64,000 bases of DNA from Polytrichum commune. Taxonomy: Eukaryota > Streptophyta > Polytrichopsida > Polytrichales > Polytrichaceae. Below are positions 1-12,759 of this stretch, piece by piece. Positions within the stretch are counted from its first letter, which is position 1; each line of letters begins with the position of its first letter. The stretch is from NCBI GenBank assembly GCA_950295325.1, contig OX485803.1, positions 51,785,554 to 51,849,553 on the forward strand. The letters run 5' to 3'. The translations under genes and the position numbers were made by a program. The notes beneath the pieces are model-generated. The model was not told the DNA's origin and searched no databases. It saw only the letters and a program-made list of their open reading frames with translations.

Positions 1-250
1 ACCTACACTAACACAAACAACAAGGACATGGTTACGAAAAACAAAATTGGCAACAATAAATCTATGAGAAACCTAGATTGATTTGATCACGTCAACTAAC
101 GACCACAGTTGTTTGAAACCATTTTGGCCATTTAGGAGCATGTTTCCCACTAGTATTGCTACCTAGTGCCCATAAACAACCAACCTAGGCATAAACTACA
201 CATTCGGTTTGTACCAAGCAAAAGGTGCAAAAATCCATGGGAGAAGTAAA

Positions 251-488
251 GTACTACACAAAATATGATATTTTAGTGTCATATACTATTTGGAATTACG
301 CAACTCTTTAACTGTTTAATGTTCACATCTCATTTTTTGACCAACAAAAGTCTAACCGGTTGTTTGGCCATTATAAAAAAATGAACATCCTTACGTGGCC
401 AAAAAATCACACTACTAGTGAAGAGATATAGGAACGTGTAACTCCAAATAGTGAGTGACTCTAAGATTTCATATATTAGTGTCGTACT
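251..488. mobile_element. MITE with long terminal inverted repeats (subfamily A)
   Basis: About 238 bp, non-coding. The left arm (251-307) and the reverse complement of the right arm (432-488) match over about 55 bp with scattered mismatches. Both start GTACNACAC and share the inner block ACTATTTGGARTTAC. No transposase ORF lies inside, so it is non-autonomous. The same inner block recurs at 726, 8948, 15647, 42292 and 58892. The superfamily is not assigned, because I cannot see a clear target duplication. Confidence 0.75.
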
Positions 489-725
489 TACACTTGTTTG
501 TGTGCGAGATGACTTGGGCGCAAAGCCAAAAATACTGACAATATCTGATGATAAGTTAAATCGGTCCTTCACTCTTGTCGTGCTATGCTATTGTTTGTTC
601 ATTCGTCGGTAAGTAACAATTTCTATCAAGATAGGGAAGACCAAATGTCGGTTGCTTACTTTTACCCGCCTTGGTGAATCTTCCCATCATGCTTGTGTTT
701 TAAGCTACACTTGTTTTTTTTTTTG

Positions 726-934
726 GTCTAGTTAGTGTGGGTTACCATTTGGAATTACACATTGCTACAATATTTTACTGAGAGTATCATTTTTTTAAAC
801 CCAACTAGCATGAGTAGTTGTAACTATGCACACACCGAAGATCATGATATACCTTGGTTGGTAAAAAGAACAATAATGTCGGCAAAGAGTTATAGCAACA
901 CGTAACTTTGAATGGGAACCCACACTAATTAGAC
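726..934. mobile_element. MITE with long terminal inverted repeats (subfamily B)
   Basis: About 209 bp. The outer tips are GTCTARTTAGTGTGGGTT on both sides in inverted orientation. They are followed by a diverged copy of the block seen at 251-488 (CATTTGGAATTACACATTGC on the left). No ORF. The tips differ from those of subfamily A although the inner block is shared. Confidence 0.7.
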
Positions 935-2537
935 AAAACAGTGTAGCTTGAGTAAGCACGGAAGTTTGTAGTTCTCACATGAAGGTGACACTGCAAGGAA
1001 AAAATGGGTTACGATGACACATCCTAAATGCCAAGAGTCATATGAGGATTTTTAAGGGAAAACTCTCTTGTTGGGATATGAATCACATGCGATGAAATGG
1101 GCTATGAAGAAATGCACATATTCATAGAATGGTTTTTTTTTAAAAGTTGATTAACATTCTTGAAATACGTCTAATATGTATACTAAATGATTTTATGAAA
1201 TTCACTCCTCTGAATTTATTCCGTTATTTTATTTTTATTTTTTTGCACATGGTTCTTAATACCTTACAAAGAGTGACCTCCCCAGGTAAGAGACATGTCA
1301 CGACTATCATTTTTTTTTTACGTCTTTGATGTTAAAAAGATCCTAACAACACTAAAAGTGGTTGTTTAGCGACACGCCTCCTCTAACTCTTGTCACTTTG
1401 GGAGGTGTTGTCTCACCCCCTTTTTCCTCGTAGTGTGAAGGCGGTAACCCAACAACAACTACTAAGTGCAAAACTTGGGCTCACAATCACCCAAAAAGAA
1501 AGCATTATCAACTCTTGAGCCGCAAATTTTTGTACATGGCCAATGCATGATGTAATAGGTCAAAGTCCGACTAACTTAACTTAGTACAACCTACGCAAAG
1601 GAAGGGCCCAAGGGCAAGGCCCAAATTTACATGAGGTTCACCGGACAAAAGACATGTGTCGAGAATTCATTCGTTGTGATCCATCAGAGATCTACAAATA
1701 CCGCATTGATTTGATCAACATGGGAGACTCAATATGCACATAAAACAATAGCATCTACAAACTCAGACGCCCATTACACTAGAAATTTTGGCAATTTTGC
1801 AACATTGCATCATGTTCAATGGAAAGTGAATTTAAGACAATAAAAACAAACGGGTCCAAACAACACAATTCAACCAATTCGACTGTCAAATCAACACGGC
1901 CACGGTCCACAACAAGTGAATGAACATTTGCAACCACAAATAACTTTGGAATAGAAGCCTTTTATGTTGATGAATGAGCGATTTTGGTTATAAATGAAGG
2001 GACGAGCATGTCGTCAAATCTTTAAAAGTTCCAAAGCCGATCCCATGAGGTGTTCATGATTCAACAATTTTTTTTTATGTCAATCTGTACATTCCCAATG
2101 GGAATACCCATTTCCGAATGGAATGGTTGGCGGTTCAATTCCCGCTGTGAAATATTCTCTCTCCTTGACGGGAAAAAAACTAGTTATGTAGGTAGGAAGC
2201 CAAGAGCCCACCCACCGCAAGGTAGGCAATAAACCTCACCCTACATCAAGAGGATTCTTGAGCAAGGTGGGGCCAATGGGCTCAAATTCACATCAGATTG
2301 CCTGACGTTGGTTACTCATGTATTTATTTCCAAATAGGAATGGAGTGGGTCTCAAGAAACTTTAGATTGCCACGTGGTAAATTTCCAAAAAATTATTTAT
2401 TTTTGTCGAAATTTGAAGCTAGAAGCATTCAATAGAGAGTAGAATTACAAAATTCAAATTTAAAAAAATAAAAATCAATTTGGACTTAGCAAGGGTGAGC
2501 AAGACACGTAACTTGCCCTTGATGAACTTGGGATATG
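935..2537. other. Intergenic, no gene seen
   Basis: AT-rich DNA without a convincing ORF. The longest open frames are about 60 codons, with no family signature. A tRNA T-loop look-alike near 2131-2150 lacks the rest of a tRNA. Confidence 0.6.
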
Positions 2538-2835
2538 TAACACCTAAGGTGTGTGGGCCTTATGTGGTCACTATGCTTGATTGGGCACCTTTAATTAAGT
2601 GGTAGGTGCCTATATATAGTAAGCCTTGTAGTTAAGAACAGACGTGGTGACAATTGAACTTTGTGCGCAAAATATGAACATCATTCTAGATCAACGATTA
2701 ACACAATAAGGAATGTCTATGTGATGGTAATTTTGCACTTTTGTTTTTTTTAATATATTCTTGTTTTTGCATCTCAACTTGAATTGATAATCTTTGCGGC
2801 TCACAATTGCTAATGAGATGAGACGGTTACCACTG
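2538..2835 (+). repeat. Dispersed repeat R1, copy 1
   Basis: Non-coding copy of a roughly 300-340 bp repeat. Landmarks in order: a GGCCTTATGTGGTCAC-like start, GTAGTTAAGAACA, a tract with GTGCGCAAAATATG and CATTCTAGATC, then TTTTGCATCTCAA and CACAATTGCTAATGAGATGA. The same order is found at 7064-7402, 15320-15550, 22211-22905 (interrupted) and inverted at 63025-63345. No inverted termini or ORF were recognised, so the class is unknown. Confidence 0.55.
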
Positions 2836-5800
2836 CAATTTGGCAACCAAATTTGCTTATGGACTTGGAAATACCCACAATCGGACAACATGCCTTAGAA
2901 CCGAGTATGAACCTTTGGAGTGAGGAACTATTCACCACTTTTTGCATATCAAACATGATGCCAATCCACTTGGAACTATTGGCTTGATGATTGCATGTTG
3001 TGCATATACTTGTACCTATATATATATGTAGAAGACAAGAAAAAGTGGTTCCTTCACCTTTGACAATGTTACGGTTGAACAAACAAATTGACTATATTAT
3101 AATTCCAACTCACAAAACTATGTGCATCAACTACCTATTTGAGTAAACAAATTAAGTTGGGGCCTATATTTCAACTTCGATTGCTTCAACGTGTGGCAAG
3201 GTGTCAAGTATAGTATGGTGAGCAACCAAATCATCAATTTGAAAACGTACTTTGCATGCCAAAATATACTCATTAATGTTGGTTCCATGCATACATCTTT
3301 GCTTCAAAGGAGAGGAGTCTCTCTATATGTTCCAAACGTTCATTTTGTCTAATCACTTGTAGTTATAGGTATGAGGATCAAAATTACTATCTCACAATAA
3401 ATCAGGTTCTACACAGAACGAGTTGGAACAAAGATTCTATTGGATCAACGATTATGAGATATTGATAGTTGATTCCCTTATACATGTGTTGAAGCTCTCC
3501 CCTTTATGAGTTGCATATTGAAGGGACGGAAGAGTTTAGAGAGGAGAGAGCACCTCTAAAATATTGATACTAAGAATGGGTGGACACCTACTCTATTAAA
3601 ATACATCTCTTAATTGTTTAGAGTACTTTGTAATGGGTACCATGTGATCTTCTTTGTATGTAGTTATCTTGAAATATGGAAGTTTCCTTCTTTAAGACCC
3701 ACCCAAAAAAAAAAAAAAAAAAAAAAAAGTTAGAAAAAATGCATTAAAAAGGTGTTAATGCCCGTAGATTTGGAATCCTCAACCTTAAAACGGACTAAAC
3801 ATGGTATTAACATGAGCATAACATTTTTCAGTTGGGGGAGGGGTTGGGTTCAGTGGGGCCAACACCAAACCCAAGCATATAAATAAAGCATTATTGAACC
3901 AATTTCAAGCATGAGGAGGGCATGTAATTACTTTGAACAACAATCCCATCAATGCACATGTCTAAAAACAATGATTATTATAGTGAACATCCAACATTGA
4001 ACATTGCACTATGAGTACAAAACCCAACTACGTTTAGGTTGTGAACAAACAATGCAAAATGATTAATGTTATGAATGAATCACACGCTAAGTAGAAAGCC
4101 CAAGCTTGTTTTGCATGTTCCAATAAATAATAGGGGGGAGGGGGGGGTTGAGGCCGGGGCTCCAAAGAGGTAATAAGCAAGTGGGTTCATTTATAAGCGA
4201 GAGCCATGCAATTGATTGTGTGGATGCCACTCCAAGACCCGGCTTCGCACCACAAACAACAATGTAATGGGAAATCTGAAGCCTAGGGCACAAGTGGCAC
4301 GTCCCCATTGGTTGGGGCCACGTGTTCGGGCGGTGTGGATGTGGGGCCAGCCCATGACATGTGAGATAGTAGTGTAAGGGTGAGTTTCCACATAGGCCCC
4401 TTGCCCACCATATTGTAGTGGGAATAAGGACAAACTCGTTCAAATGTTGATAGAATCTAGTGGGGTAGGGTTCATATGTGCCAACTAACTACTCTCACTC
4501 TTCTCAAATCCGGGTCCACCTACTCATCTCCTCCTCCTCCTCCTAACACCGGCCTTCAATCCTTCAATGACCAACACTTGTAGGTTAAAAAAAAACACTT
4601 TAGTGGGCACACGAAAGTCCAACAGCCCTCCACATTCTAGTAGGCCACCATACTGTGGTCGGTCAGCGACTCATGCTTACACCTCCAACCCCCCACTATT
4701 CTCTAAAATCTAGTGGAAAAGCCGCCTACATGGAAACTCCCGGCAAGGCGCTCGACAATAAGGAATGCGTCCGGGAGCCCGGTTGAAGGTGGGTAGGAAA
4801 GGGGAGGGGGGTCGGGGTTTGTGGGTGACACCTCCTCCGAGGCTTGGAGAACACTTCAATGTGAAAAGTTCAACGGGAGCCAGCTAGCCGGCCCTTAGGG
4901 CCCAATCGCTGCATGCCTCCTAAGCCCAACGAAAAAGAGAGTTGGAAATAAGTTAAGCAAAAAGTCCCGTACATGATTCCTCCCCCATGATGCTCCAAAC
5001 TCCCATTCCTTATGGGCCCCCACATGCATTGGTTGCTTACCCCTAAGAAATGCTTCTTACATATAAGGTCAAGGCATCCATAGTCGACTAGGTCCATTTA
5101 GACCACTCACTAGGCTCATGTAAATGTCGACATACACGAGACTTATATTTTGTCAGGCGAACGAAGTTTAGAGTTCAAAGTAGAGGCGCCTATAGCTGAT
5201 GGTTTAAGAGATCTTACATGAGATTTGTAGAAGTATAAGGTAGTGCAAGTTTTTCCCGTGTAGGAAGGTAGGAATCGGGAGGGTTGTAATGTTTTTGGTA
5301 ATTTTCTTCTTTGAGTTGTGAAGTTTTGAAGCCAAAGGTTGGTTGGATCGTATTCCCAATGTCTAGAGTCTACCATAACCGATCATTCCTCCTCACTTTA
5401 GCACACAAAACCAGGACATGTGTCATGGCACTATTGATCCTAGTCTATCTGAAAGTCAGGCCCAACCTTATCAAAATTCCGGTACCATGTAGCTTGCCCC
5501 GATGGGGTCCTGATTAGGAATAGGCGCCTCCTACTATATATGGTGGCGGCTTGTAATTGATTACCCTCGTAAGAGTTTTGACAATTGTTGTAGCCAAGGA
5601 GTAGCATTGAGATGAGCAATTATGGGTTAACCTATAGATCAACTATATATGTGCAACCCTAAAATTTACTATTCGGAATTTATACCGATTTCCAAACTCA
5701 TGATTTTTTTTAAATTAAAAAATTGCATTCTCCTTAGAATGTATGTTTCTTCACAAGAAAAATAATTCCGTGGGATTACTCCTCTTAAACTCATGCAAAC

Positions 5801-7063
5801 TCTTTTATTTATCGGTTATAAATGCCTCGATCTTGGATGGATATAAAATTAGTGCATACTATAACACTGCACAAATGGATGATCATGTCTTGATACTATT
5901 TTAGTCAAGTTCATTGCCACACGGCAAGCTTGCCCTTTGAACCCAATTGTCATAACATTATTCAGATGCTATCAATGATCCCATTCTAATCATATCCGTA
6001 CACTGCTTTCACTCAATTTTTTCCAGCTTGAATCTGCCAATGCAACGCTCTACCGTTAGAATAAACACAGTATAATTCCAAATAGAATCTTTCTCAATCC
6101 AAGCCCCACCCAACGTACACACTCGACTGAATAATGTTATGGTTGCACGAACATTTCAATTTGGTGTAGATCATCTCAACATGCTCTTACATGTGAAAGA
6201 GTATAGTAGATAGATAGATCAATATAACACAATCATTAGGACCAATGTATAATACGGATGGATGGTATTATGATACTACCTATTTTGGTCGATTTCGTTG
6301 CCACACTCCAAGGCGGCTTAGATTAAACCCAACATTCATTAACGTACGAATATGGACATTATGTTCAAACGTCAAGGTTGCAAATGTGAGGGCCTCCCAA
6401 CACAAAACAACTGTAGGTTGCGGAGCAACGTTGTGTGTAATCAACCGCATAATCTAATGCATTTTCAATACTAGTGCATTGTGTGTCGTGACAATAACAT
6501 AATTCAACATTTATAACAATGTTGTCTCACCGGAGGAATTTATGCTCATGGCACTTGAATGTGTTGCAAGTTTGGTCCCATCTTAAAGAAGGCAAGGAAT
6601 GAATTAGAGCAGCAATTTACCCTGCACCTGCTACCTGGGGATATTTAAAAAATGGTGGATAGTGTTGGCATGATATAATAAGAAAAAGGTGGCCTTGTTG
6701 TGGGCGATTCCAACTCCGTGGACTATTTTGACCGTTAGATTGATTCAAGGATCGTTTCAGACCAAAAAGCAATTGCGAATCATGCACATTGTCACTTTAT
6801 GTTTCAAAATTGGAGTCCAGTCACAGAAACGATAGAAGGTCAAAGTCCACATTATCTTACTTCTTAGGTAATCACATAGTATGCTCCCTCTCCCATTTAT
6901 GTTAGCAATTGAACTTAGATTGGTGTTTACATTTTGAGAACGTAATTCAATCTCATCATTACACATGTTTTCTTGATGTCCATTGTTAACGACAACCTTC
7001 CCATTTACCACTCACCGAAAGAAACAAAGAAAAAAGAAAAAAGAAATCCATTCAAGAAGAGTA
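2836..7063. other. Intergenic, no gene seen
   Basis: No recognisable gene. It contains a 24-base A run (3705-3728) that could be the tail of a retrotransposed sequence, a short CTC microsatellite near 4527-4544, and G-rich runs near 4132-4147. Open frames of up to 118 codons on the minus strand (4087-4443) show no domain. Confidence 0.55.
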
Positions 7064-7402
7064 GTCACATAAGGTCCATGCACCTTAAGGTATGTTGGCC
7101 TTAATCGAACACTAGTCTTATGCAACCACCATATTTGAAGTGATATATGGCACTACTTGTAGTTAAAGAACTCCTACCAAAAGACATGTGTTACGATTGA
7201 GATTGGACTATGTGCTCAAATTGTAGAGACCATTCTAAGTCTAGTTGTTAACATATATGGGAGGGCCTATGCGATCGTCTAAAGGAAAGGAAAGAAAAAA
7301 CTTCCCTTTGACCTTACGTAACTTTTGCATCTCGACCCCAATTTTAACATGTAATATGATCATCTTCATTATCCACAATTGCTAACCGGATGAGACAATT
7401 TG
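7064..7402 (+). repeat. Dispersed repeat R1, copy 2
   Basis: The best preserved copy of repeat R1: GTCACATAAGGTCCATG-like start, GTAGTTAAAGAACTCC, AAAGACATGTGTTACG, TATGTGCTCAAATTG, then TTTTGCATCTCGA and CACAATTGCTAACCGGATGA. It is diverged from the other copies throughout and carries no coding capacity. Confidence 0.55.
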
Positions 7403-7763
7403 TTATTCCACCCAATGGTCAGGTGTACATTGACTCTCAAAATTGCATCAATCATCAAAACAACAAAATCTAGGAAGCCATATATGGAAGAATATTGATA
7501 TTTTTGCCAAACCGTAAACTGGGTCACATGCACAACCAAGCTTGGTATCATTCTTTCAAGTTTCAATGTGAACACTATAGCAACAAGAGGGAAATTGCAT
7601 TTTGAATGAACTTAGGTCTATTGACTCAGTTATGGATTTGTTTTCATCACTCACCTTCAATTGCAAGAATAAGTTCACAATGTTGCCTAGGGTTCCTCCT
7701 CTTACTTATGGTTAGTAGTGTGGCCTCTTAGGACATTTTCTCTTATGATTGTGAAGGTTTTCT

Positions 7764-8162
7764 TTGCCCATGAGAGCATCACTTGAGGAAAAGAGGTTGA
7801 GTGCTATAGCCTTGTTGCCACATGAACATAGCACATGTGAAATGTCAAAATTGTTGGGTATCTCTCAATCCACATGCTCTAGGATTCGTAGAGAGTGTGT
7901 TCCTCGTGTGGAGCCTTCAAGAGGAGGGCGTCTAAGAAGCATCACCTGTGCTCAACGACTAGCGTGCATGTGAGCCATCACAATTGGAGGACTAGATAAT
8001 GTTGTAGACTTAAGGAATGCTTTTAGTGAGCACTTGAATGTGGTAGTGAGCACCAACACAATGAGGCATGCAATTCATGAAGCATTGAGTATCCAACACC
8101 AATCAAAAGAATGCTTGAATTGTGGGACCGTGCGCAAACTTCTTTCGTTCCATCAATTTTGA
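7764..8162 (+). pseudogene. Tc1/mariner-like transposase, 5' fragment, decayed
   Basis: One frame runs through 7764-8162 with a single internal TGA (7971-7973). The peptide opens with a helix-turn-helix typical of Tc1-type transposases: MRASLEEKRLSAIALL, then CEMSKLLGISQSTCSRI. A PSRGGRLRSIT linker follows. After the TGA come AITIGGLDNVVDLRNAFSEH and LNVVVSTNTMRHAIHEAL, which fit a second DNA-binding helix region. The TGA stands where an arginine codon (CGA) would be expected, a likely C-to-T decay. The DDE catalytic part is absent downstream. I see no flanking inverted repeats. Family assignment rests on the HTH and linker motifs; it is not active. Confidence 0.7.
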
Positions 8163-8947
8163 GCAATGTCAAAAGGTCTATCATAGCATGTCCAATTGCA
8201 TCCATGTTGTTTTAGCTTTTAAAGGAGGGCAGACAAATTATTGATCTATAGGTAAATGTAGGTTACAAAAATGAGTCAATGTATATAGTTCTTTTCAAAT
8301 CACCATTTCTCCATGTGTAGTTTTGCAATAGACATGAGATTTTGGAAAGGATGTACTAGACTATGACTATTAACTTACATAAGTGAAAGGTTGTGTGATC
8401 TTGTTTTCATTTGCCTAGCGTTGTGTGTGAAAATTGATGTAGTAAGTAGCTGACTTAGTTTTGAGGGTCAGTGTATGTGGAGTTGGAAGTGTCCATTATA
8501 GGCTACCGCACCTTACCTTATAACCAATCGAGTAGCTATGAGAGTGGTGTGTGAGTGAATGCTCACAACATCTATTGTGGGGGAAAGGCAAGTTGGGTGA
8601 AGGAGAAGATAAAAACATTAATTGTTGTTCTGAAACATAATTTAAAATTTAAAACCAACTTAACCCTGAATTAAGGTTTTTTTTAATAAAAAATCTCAAA
8701 TTCATCTAATGAACTTAAATTAGAATGACTCGACATACTTGTCACAACAAGTTCTTATTATTACCCCCTTGGTATGTGTTAGTGTGAAACAAAATCCATG
8801 GTGTCTTACATCTCTAGCAACTAAGGACTTATAAATAAGGGGGGGGATTGTGAAAGAACATCTTTTTGAACACTAAGAATTATATTCGGTTCCTCATCAA
8901 CATGATCTTGAATCTTTGTCAGATGCCTCCCGAGTCCCTTTGACTAC

Positions 8948-9165
8948 ACTGATTATCCCAATTAGTGTGTGTTATTATTCGGAGTTATGCAATGCTATAA
9001 CTATTTAACGAGAATGCAATATTTTACCAAGCAAATTCATTCATGTTCTAGTATAATGTCCAAAGAACCTATTGAACTTTCGTTAGTAAAAATTGAACTC
9101 CTGAGTAGGACTTTGTTGCATTGCGTAACTCTAAATAATAACACACACTAATTGGGATAATTAGT
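8948..9165. mobile_element. MITE with long terminal inverted repeats (subfamily C)
   Basis: 218 bp. The left tip is ACTGATTATCCCAATTAG; the right tip reads ACTAATTATCCCAATTAG when inverted. Both continue TGTGTGTTATTATTCGGAG-like and TTAYGCAATGC, giving arms of roughly 50-60 bp. There is no coding sequence. It is the cleanest copy of this subfamily in the window. Related copies are at 15647-15775 (short) and 42292 (left end only). Confidence 0.8.
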
Positions 9166-9220
9166 TTACTAATTTACCACAAATCTCCTCACCCAAATAT
9201 TTTTGCATCCCTTTAATTAA

Positions 9221-9370
9221 GGGTCATTTACACAAATGACCAATGATTGGTAGATAAAAATGATTTAGGATTTCTTGTGGTCATGGTAGGCAATCCAAAG
9301 ACCATGACCAAGGGAAACCCACATCATTGCTTAAAGGCCTTGGTCATGGGGAATTGTGTAAAAGGGACTC
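9221..9370. mobile_element. Short inverted-repeat element, Harbinger-like ends
   Basis: About 150 bp. The left end GGGTCATTTACACAA matches the inverted right end GAGTCCCTTTTACACAA with one indel and a few changes, and both ends also carry a GACCAA or CATGACCAA block. The left flank is TAA and the right flank is AAA. The terminal pattern resembles that of the elements at 20677, 43279 and 62402. Confidence 0.45.
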
Positions 9371-11326
9371 AAACTCCGGTGTAAGTGTTTTTTATATAAA
9401 AAATAAAACCTCATCAAAATAAAGGATTGGCTAAAATTAAGATACGATGAATCAAAATAAAATAAAATAAAAGTTGTAAATTGTTTTTGCCATGGTCACT
9501 TTCCCTTTTCGCTAGGACATATCTTTATTTGATGGCATGTAAAATCCAAGTCACCCCCATGTCACTTTCTCATCCATTCTCTAACATTAACATTTTAATT
9601 TCTAGTAGCTTGGTGTAAAACGAAGTGGGACCAACATTCATTTCTCAGCCAAGTGAAAGAATTCAGTAGGCGGTGATCATGGCAGTTGGTCACTTAGGGT
9701 AAAGGTTGCCTAATAACTCCATGGGGTCCAATGGTAGTTGTGTAGCAGCAAGAGCGGAAGAATTGTTGCATGCAACCTTCCTTCTCATTTCATCGAATAA
9801 AAATGTCCTAAGTGTAAAGTTTTGTTACACCTACTAGGGGGTTTTGAAAAATCCAAAGATGATTATTTCAAGCCAAACTAACCCCTAATTTGGGATCAAA
9901 GATCACAAATCAATCCAGTGAGTTAATTTTTTTGCGAGGGATAATGTTTACCCTCCACTCGGTAGGGTTTGTGAACCAAATTCATGTATTGGTATGCAGT
10001 CATGATATTATGTTGATTTGACATTTATATTACAATCTTTCATCTCTTTACTCAAGGCACTTGAATTATATTCCATAAAATCAGGGTGGCATATGCTACT
10101 TGAAGTTCTTGGTGAAACAAACTTCCTTGCTAAACTAATTGTCATTGTAAAATCGTGAGGTATTTGCATGCATGGGTGTTTGCCAACACATGTCAAAGTG
10201 AACAAATGTATGTAAAAATAGCTCTCATTTGTAAAGGTTTGAGAATCCTTGCACATCGATTTTGTTGCCTCTCCCAAAGCAAACAAATGTGCAAGTCCAT
10301 CTTTACAAAGTCCACATTGAACAATGCAATGTTTTAGTTCAAGCATGTGTTGAACTAAGAATACATCATGATTTCTATATTTTGTAAAATATTTGTGGTG
10401 TTCTGCTATGACGTGCACCACATGAAATCAAGCTATTAAAATTAGCGACAAAAGTTCAAAACAATAAAGCCCATACCAAAGCGATACATTAACCACAAAC
10501 TTATAGGAACAATTTTTTAACATGAATGGATAAAGGTACATTGATTGCAATAGTTCATGTGAATTTCAATTGAGAGTGTAGGATTTCAATGCTCACCATA
10601 GGTTGTTGCAAGACAACAAAGTATTGTATGTAATTCATTGCGTAACATGTTAGTGATTTATAAATCAATTACATATTGTATTTTTTTGAATACGTAGCAT
10701 ATTAGTAATTCGTCAATCCCCCCCCCCCTCCTTCCCTTTCCCCCCCAAGTTCATAAAATTCCTCATTGTTATGAACATATTTTAGAGAAATTTAACCATG
10801 TGGATGTAAGCACTTTGTAGTCTTTAAACTCATAATGTAAATTTGCATAACTTCAAACTTCTTAGATAGATTATAATGCATGAGTGTGAAGTGGTATGAA
10901 TGGGGCATCATTCGCAATTTTCTCTGGTATTTCAAAATTTGAAAACTTTATAATCAAATTAGTGAATTTTACAAACCATCATAGGAAATCTTGTCAATGT
11001 TTCAATAGAACTACATTTAAAAAATAATTGAACATTTCACATGACAAAAAATGCACAAATATTACATCCAACTATTATTTGATATAGCATTGTGTAAGTT
11101 CAAATAATAAGTGACAATAAACATCATATTCAGTGGAGCATTTCACTCCAATTCATAGCATTACTCAAATCTAGGGTGTTGTTCCCCTAGTGCTGGGAAT
11201 TTTACAAGGATCGTTACCGCATTATGTTGGGCCGAACTTATTGAGATTTTTAATGGAAGTTGTCATAGAAAACTTTTGAAAATGCTAGGTAGTATGTACT
11301 TGCTATGGTGAAATCGAATAGTTATT

Positions 11327-11367
<41 letters not shown>

Positions 11368-12701
11368 TTCACAATGACAATGTTTAAAGTGTCAAACTAG
11401 AGCATGATAACAATGTTGGATCTTGATTGACGCACAACTCATAGTTAAGGAAGGTTTGAGGGTTCCAGCTTTCATATAGCAACATGTGCATTTTTGTTTT
11501 GTAGTAGTAGGTTTGATTATAACTCAAAATAGACTTAAACACCTAATCTATGGTGTGAGTACCGGATGTAAAGCACACCTGATATTCCCAAGCATTTGCA
11601 CTTCATATTGAAGGAATATAAGGGAAAGTGGCCCTAAACAAACATTTTTAGCTTTGCACCCACTTCTCCTAGGATAGGAAACACATGATTAGTGCAAGGT
11701 GGTTAGCGAATCCAAATCAATGTTATAATCATTTTCCTCATTTTCTTGGAGCTCGTATGCATATCTTATTTATTATCAAAGTGTGTGTGTGTGTGTGTGT
11801 GTGTATGAGAAGTCTTAATAAACTCAACCGTGAATGTTTTCAATGGTTCAAGTAAGTAAATTTCATTCAAACATGTTGGCCTTCTAGTGTGTTAAGTGCT
11901 AATCTCGTCCCCAAAGAATATGGGTTAACACTACAAGTACATGTAGAACTTGGTTTATGTCCTCAACATATTGTCTATCCTCAATGCACATAGAAGATGA
12001 ACTTCTAATGTGTGTTGGGAAATCAAAAAATACCATCTTTGATTTTTCTTTCTCTCTCACCTATAATTTTTTTTTATAAATATGAACAAATTTTCAAAAT
12101 TTAAAGCAAGTATTTCCAAAATATGTAGGAGGTTCATAGTAGATAATGTATTATTAATAGAGAAAAAGGCCTACATTGGACAATGTTCAAACACAACAAA
12201 GACTCTCCAGTGCATCAACAAAATGATGCTCACACACACCTCAGGTGATGGAAATGCATACAAACGGCAACTCCAACACCTCTAGGTCCCCTCTTCCCAT
12301 CGGATTACACCACACATGAATAGGTCATGCTATAGCCTATAAACATGCATGTGTTCGACCCTCACATGTTGATGCCCCTTCCCTCCCTCAAAAAAAAGAG
12401 ACTCTATCTTCACATTTTTCTCATTGGGGGCTTACCCACTTATGCGCCAATTCCTTCTCATCCTACGGATGGACTTAAGGTTCACCATATCAAAAGTCAC
12501 ATCTTTCTATGATGGGTTCCATGATCTATAGAAAAGTCAATAAATCACACCCCTCATGGCCACTTACAAGTCCAATGGCTAAAATGTTCGACCTTTCACA
12601 GTCCAACAAGGTGGTCTCCTAACACCACCCCCGCTGAATGATTGACTCAAATACTCCCTCCTTAAATTGCAAACCATACATAACCAACTCCACGTGATTC
12701 C

Positions 12702-12759
<58 letters not shown>

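Noticed and set aside
2127-2150. Pairing T-arm-like sequence around GGCGGTTCAATTCCCGCT
   Set aside because: A five-base stem can form, but the upstream sequence gives no D arm, anticodon arm or acceptor stem.
3705-3728. Poly-A run as the end of a processed pseudogene or SINE
   Set aside because: No matching target duplication or Pol III boxes upstream, and the preceding sequence is not recognisably exonic.
4087-4443. 118-codon minus-strand frame
   Set aside because: Two overlapping frames are open here because the segment is locally stop-poor; neither shows a family motif.
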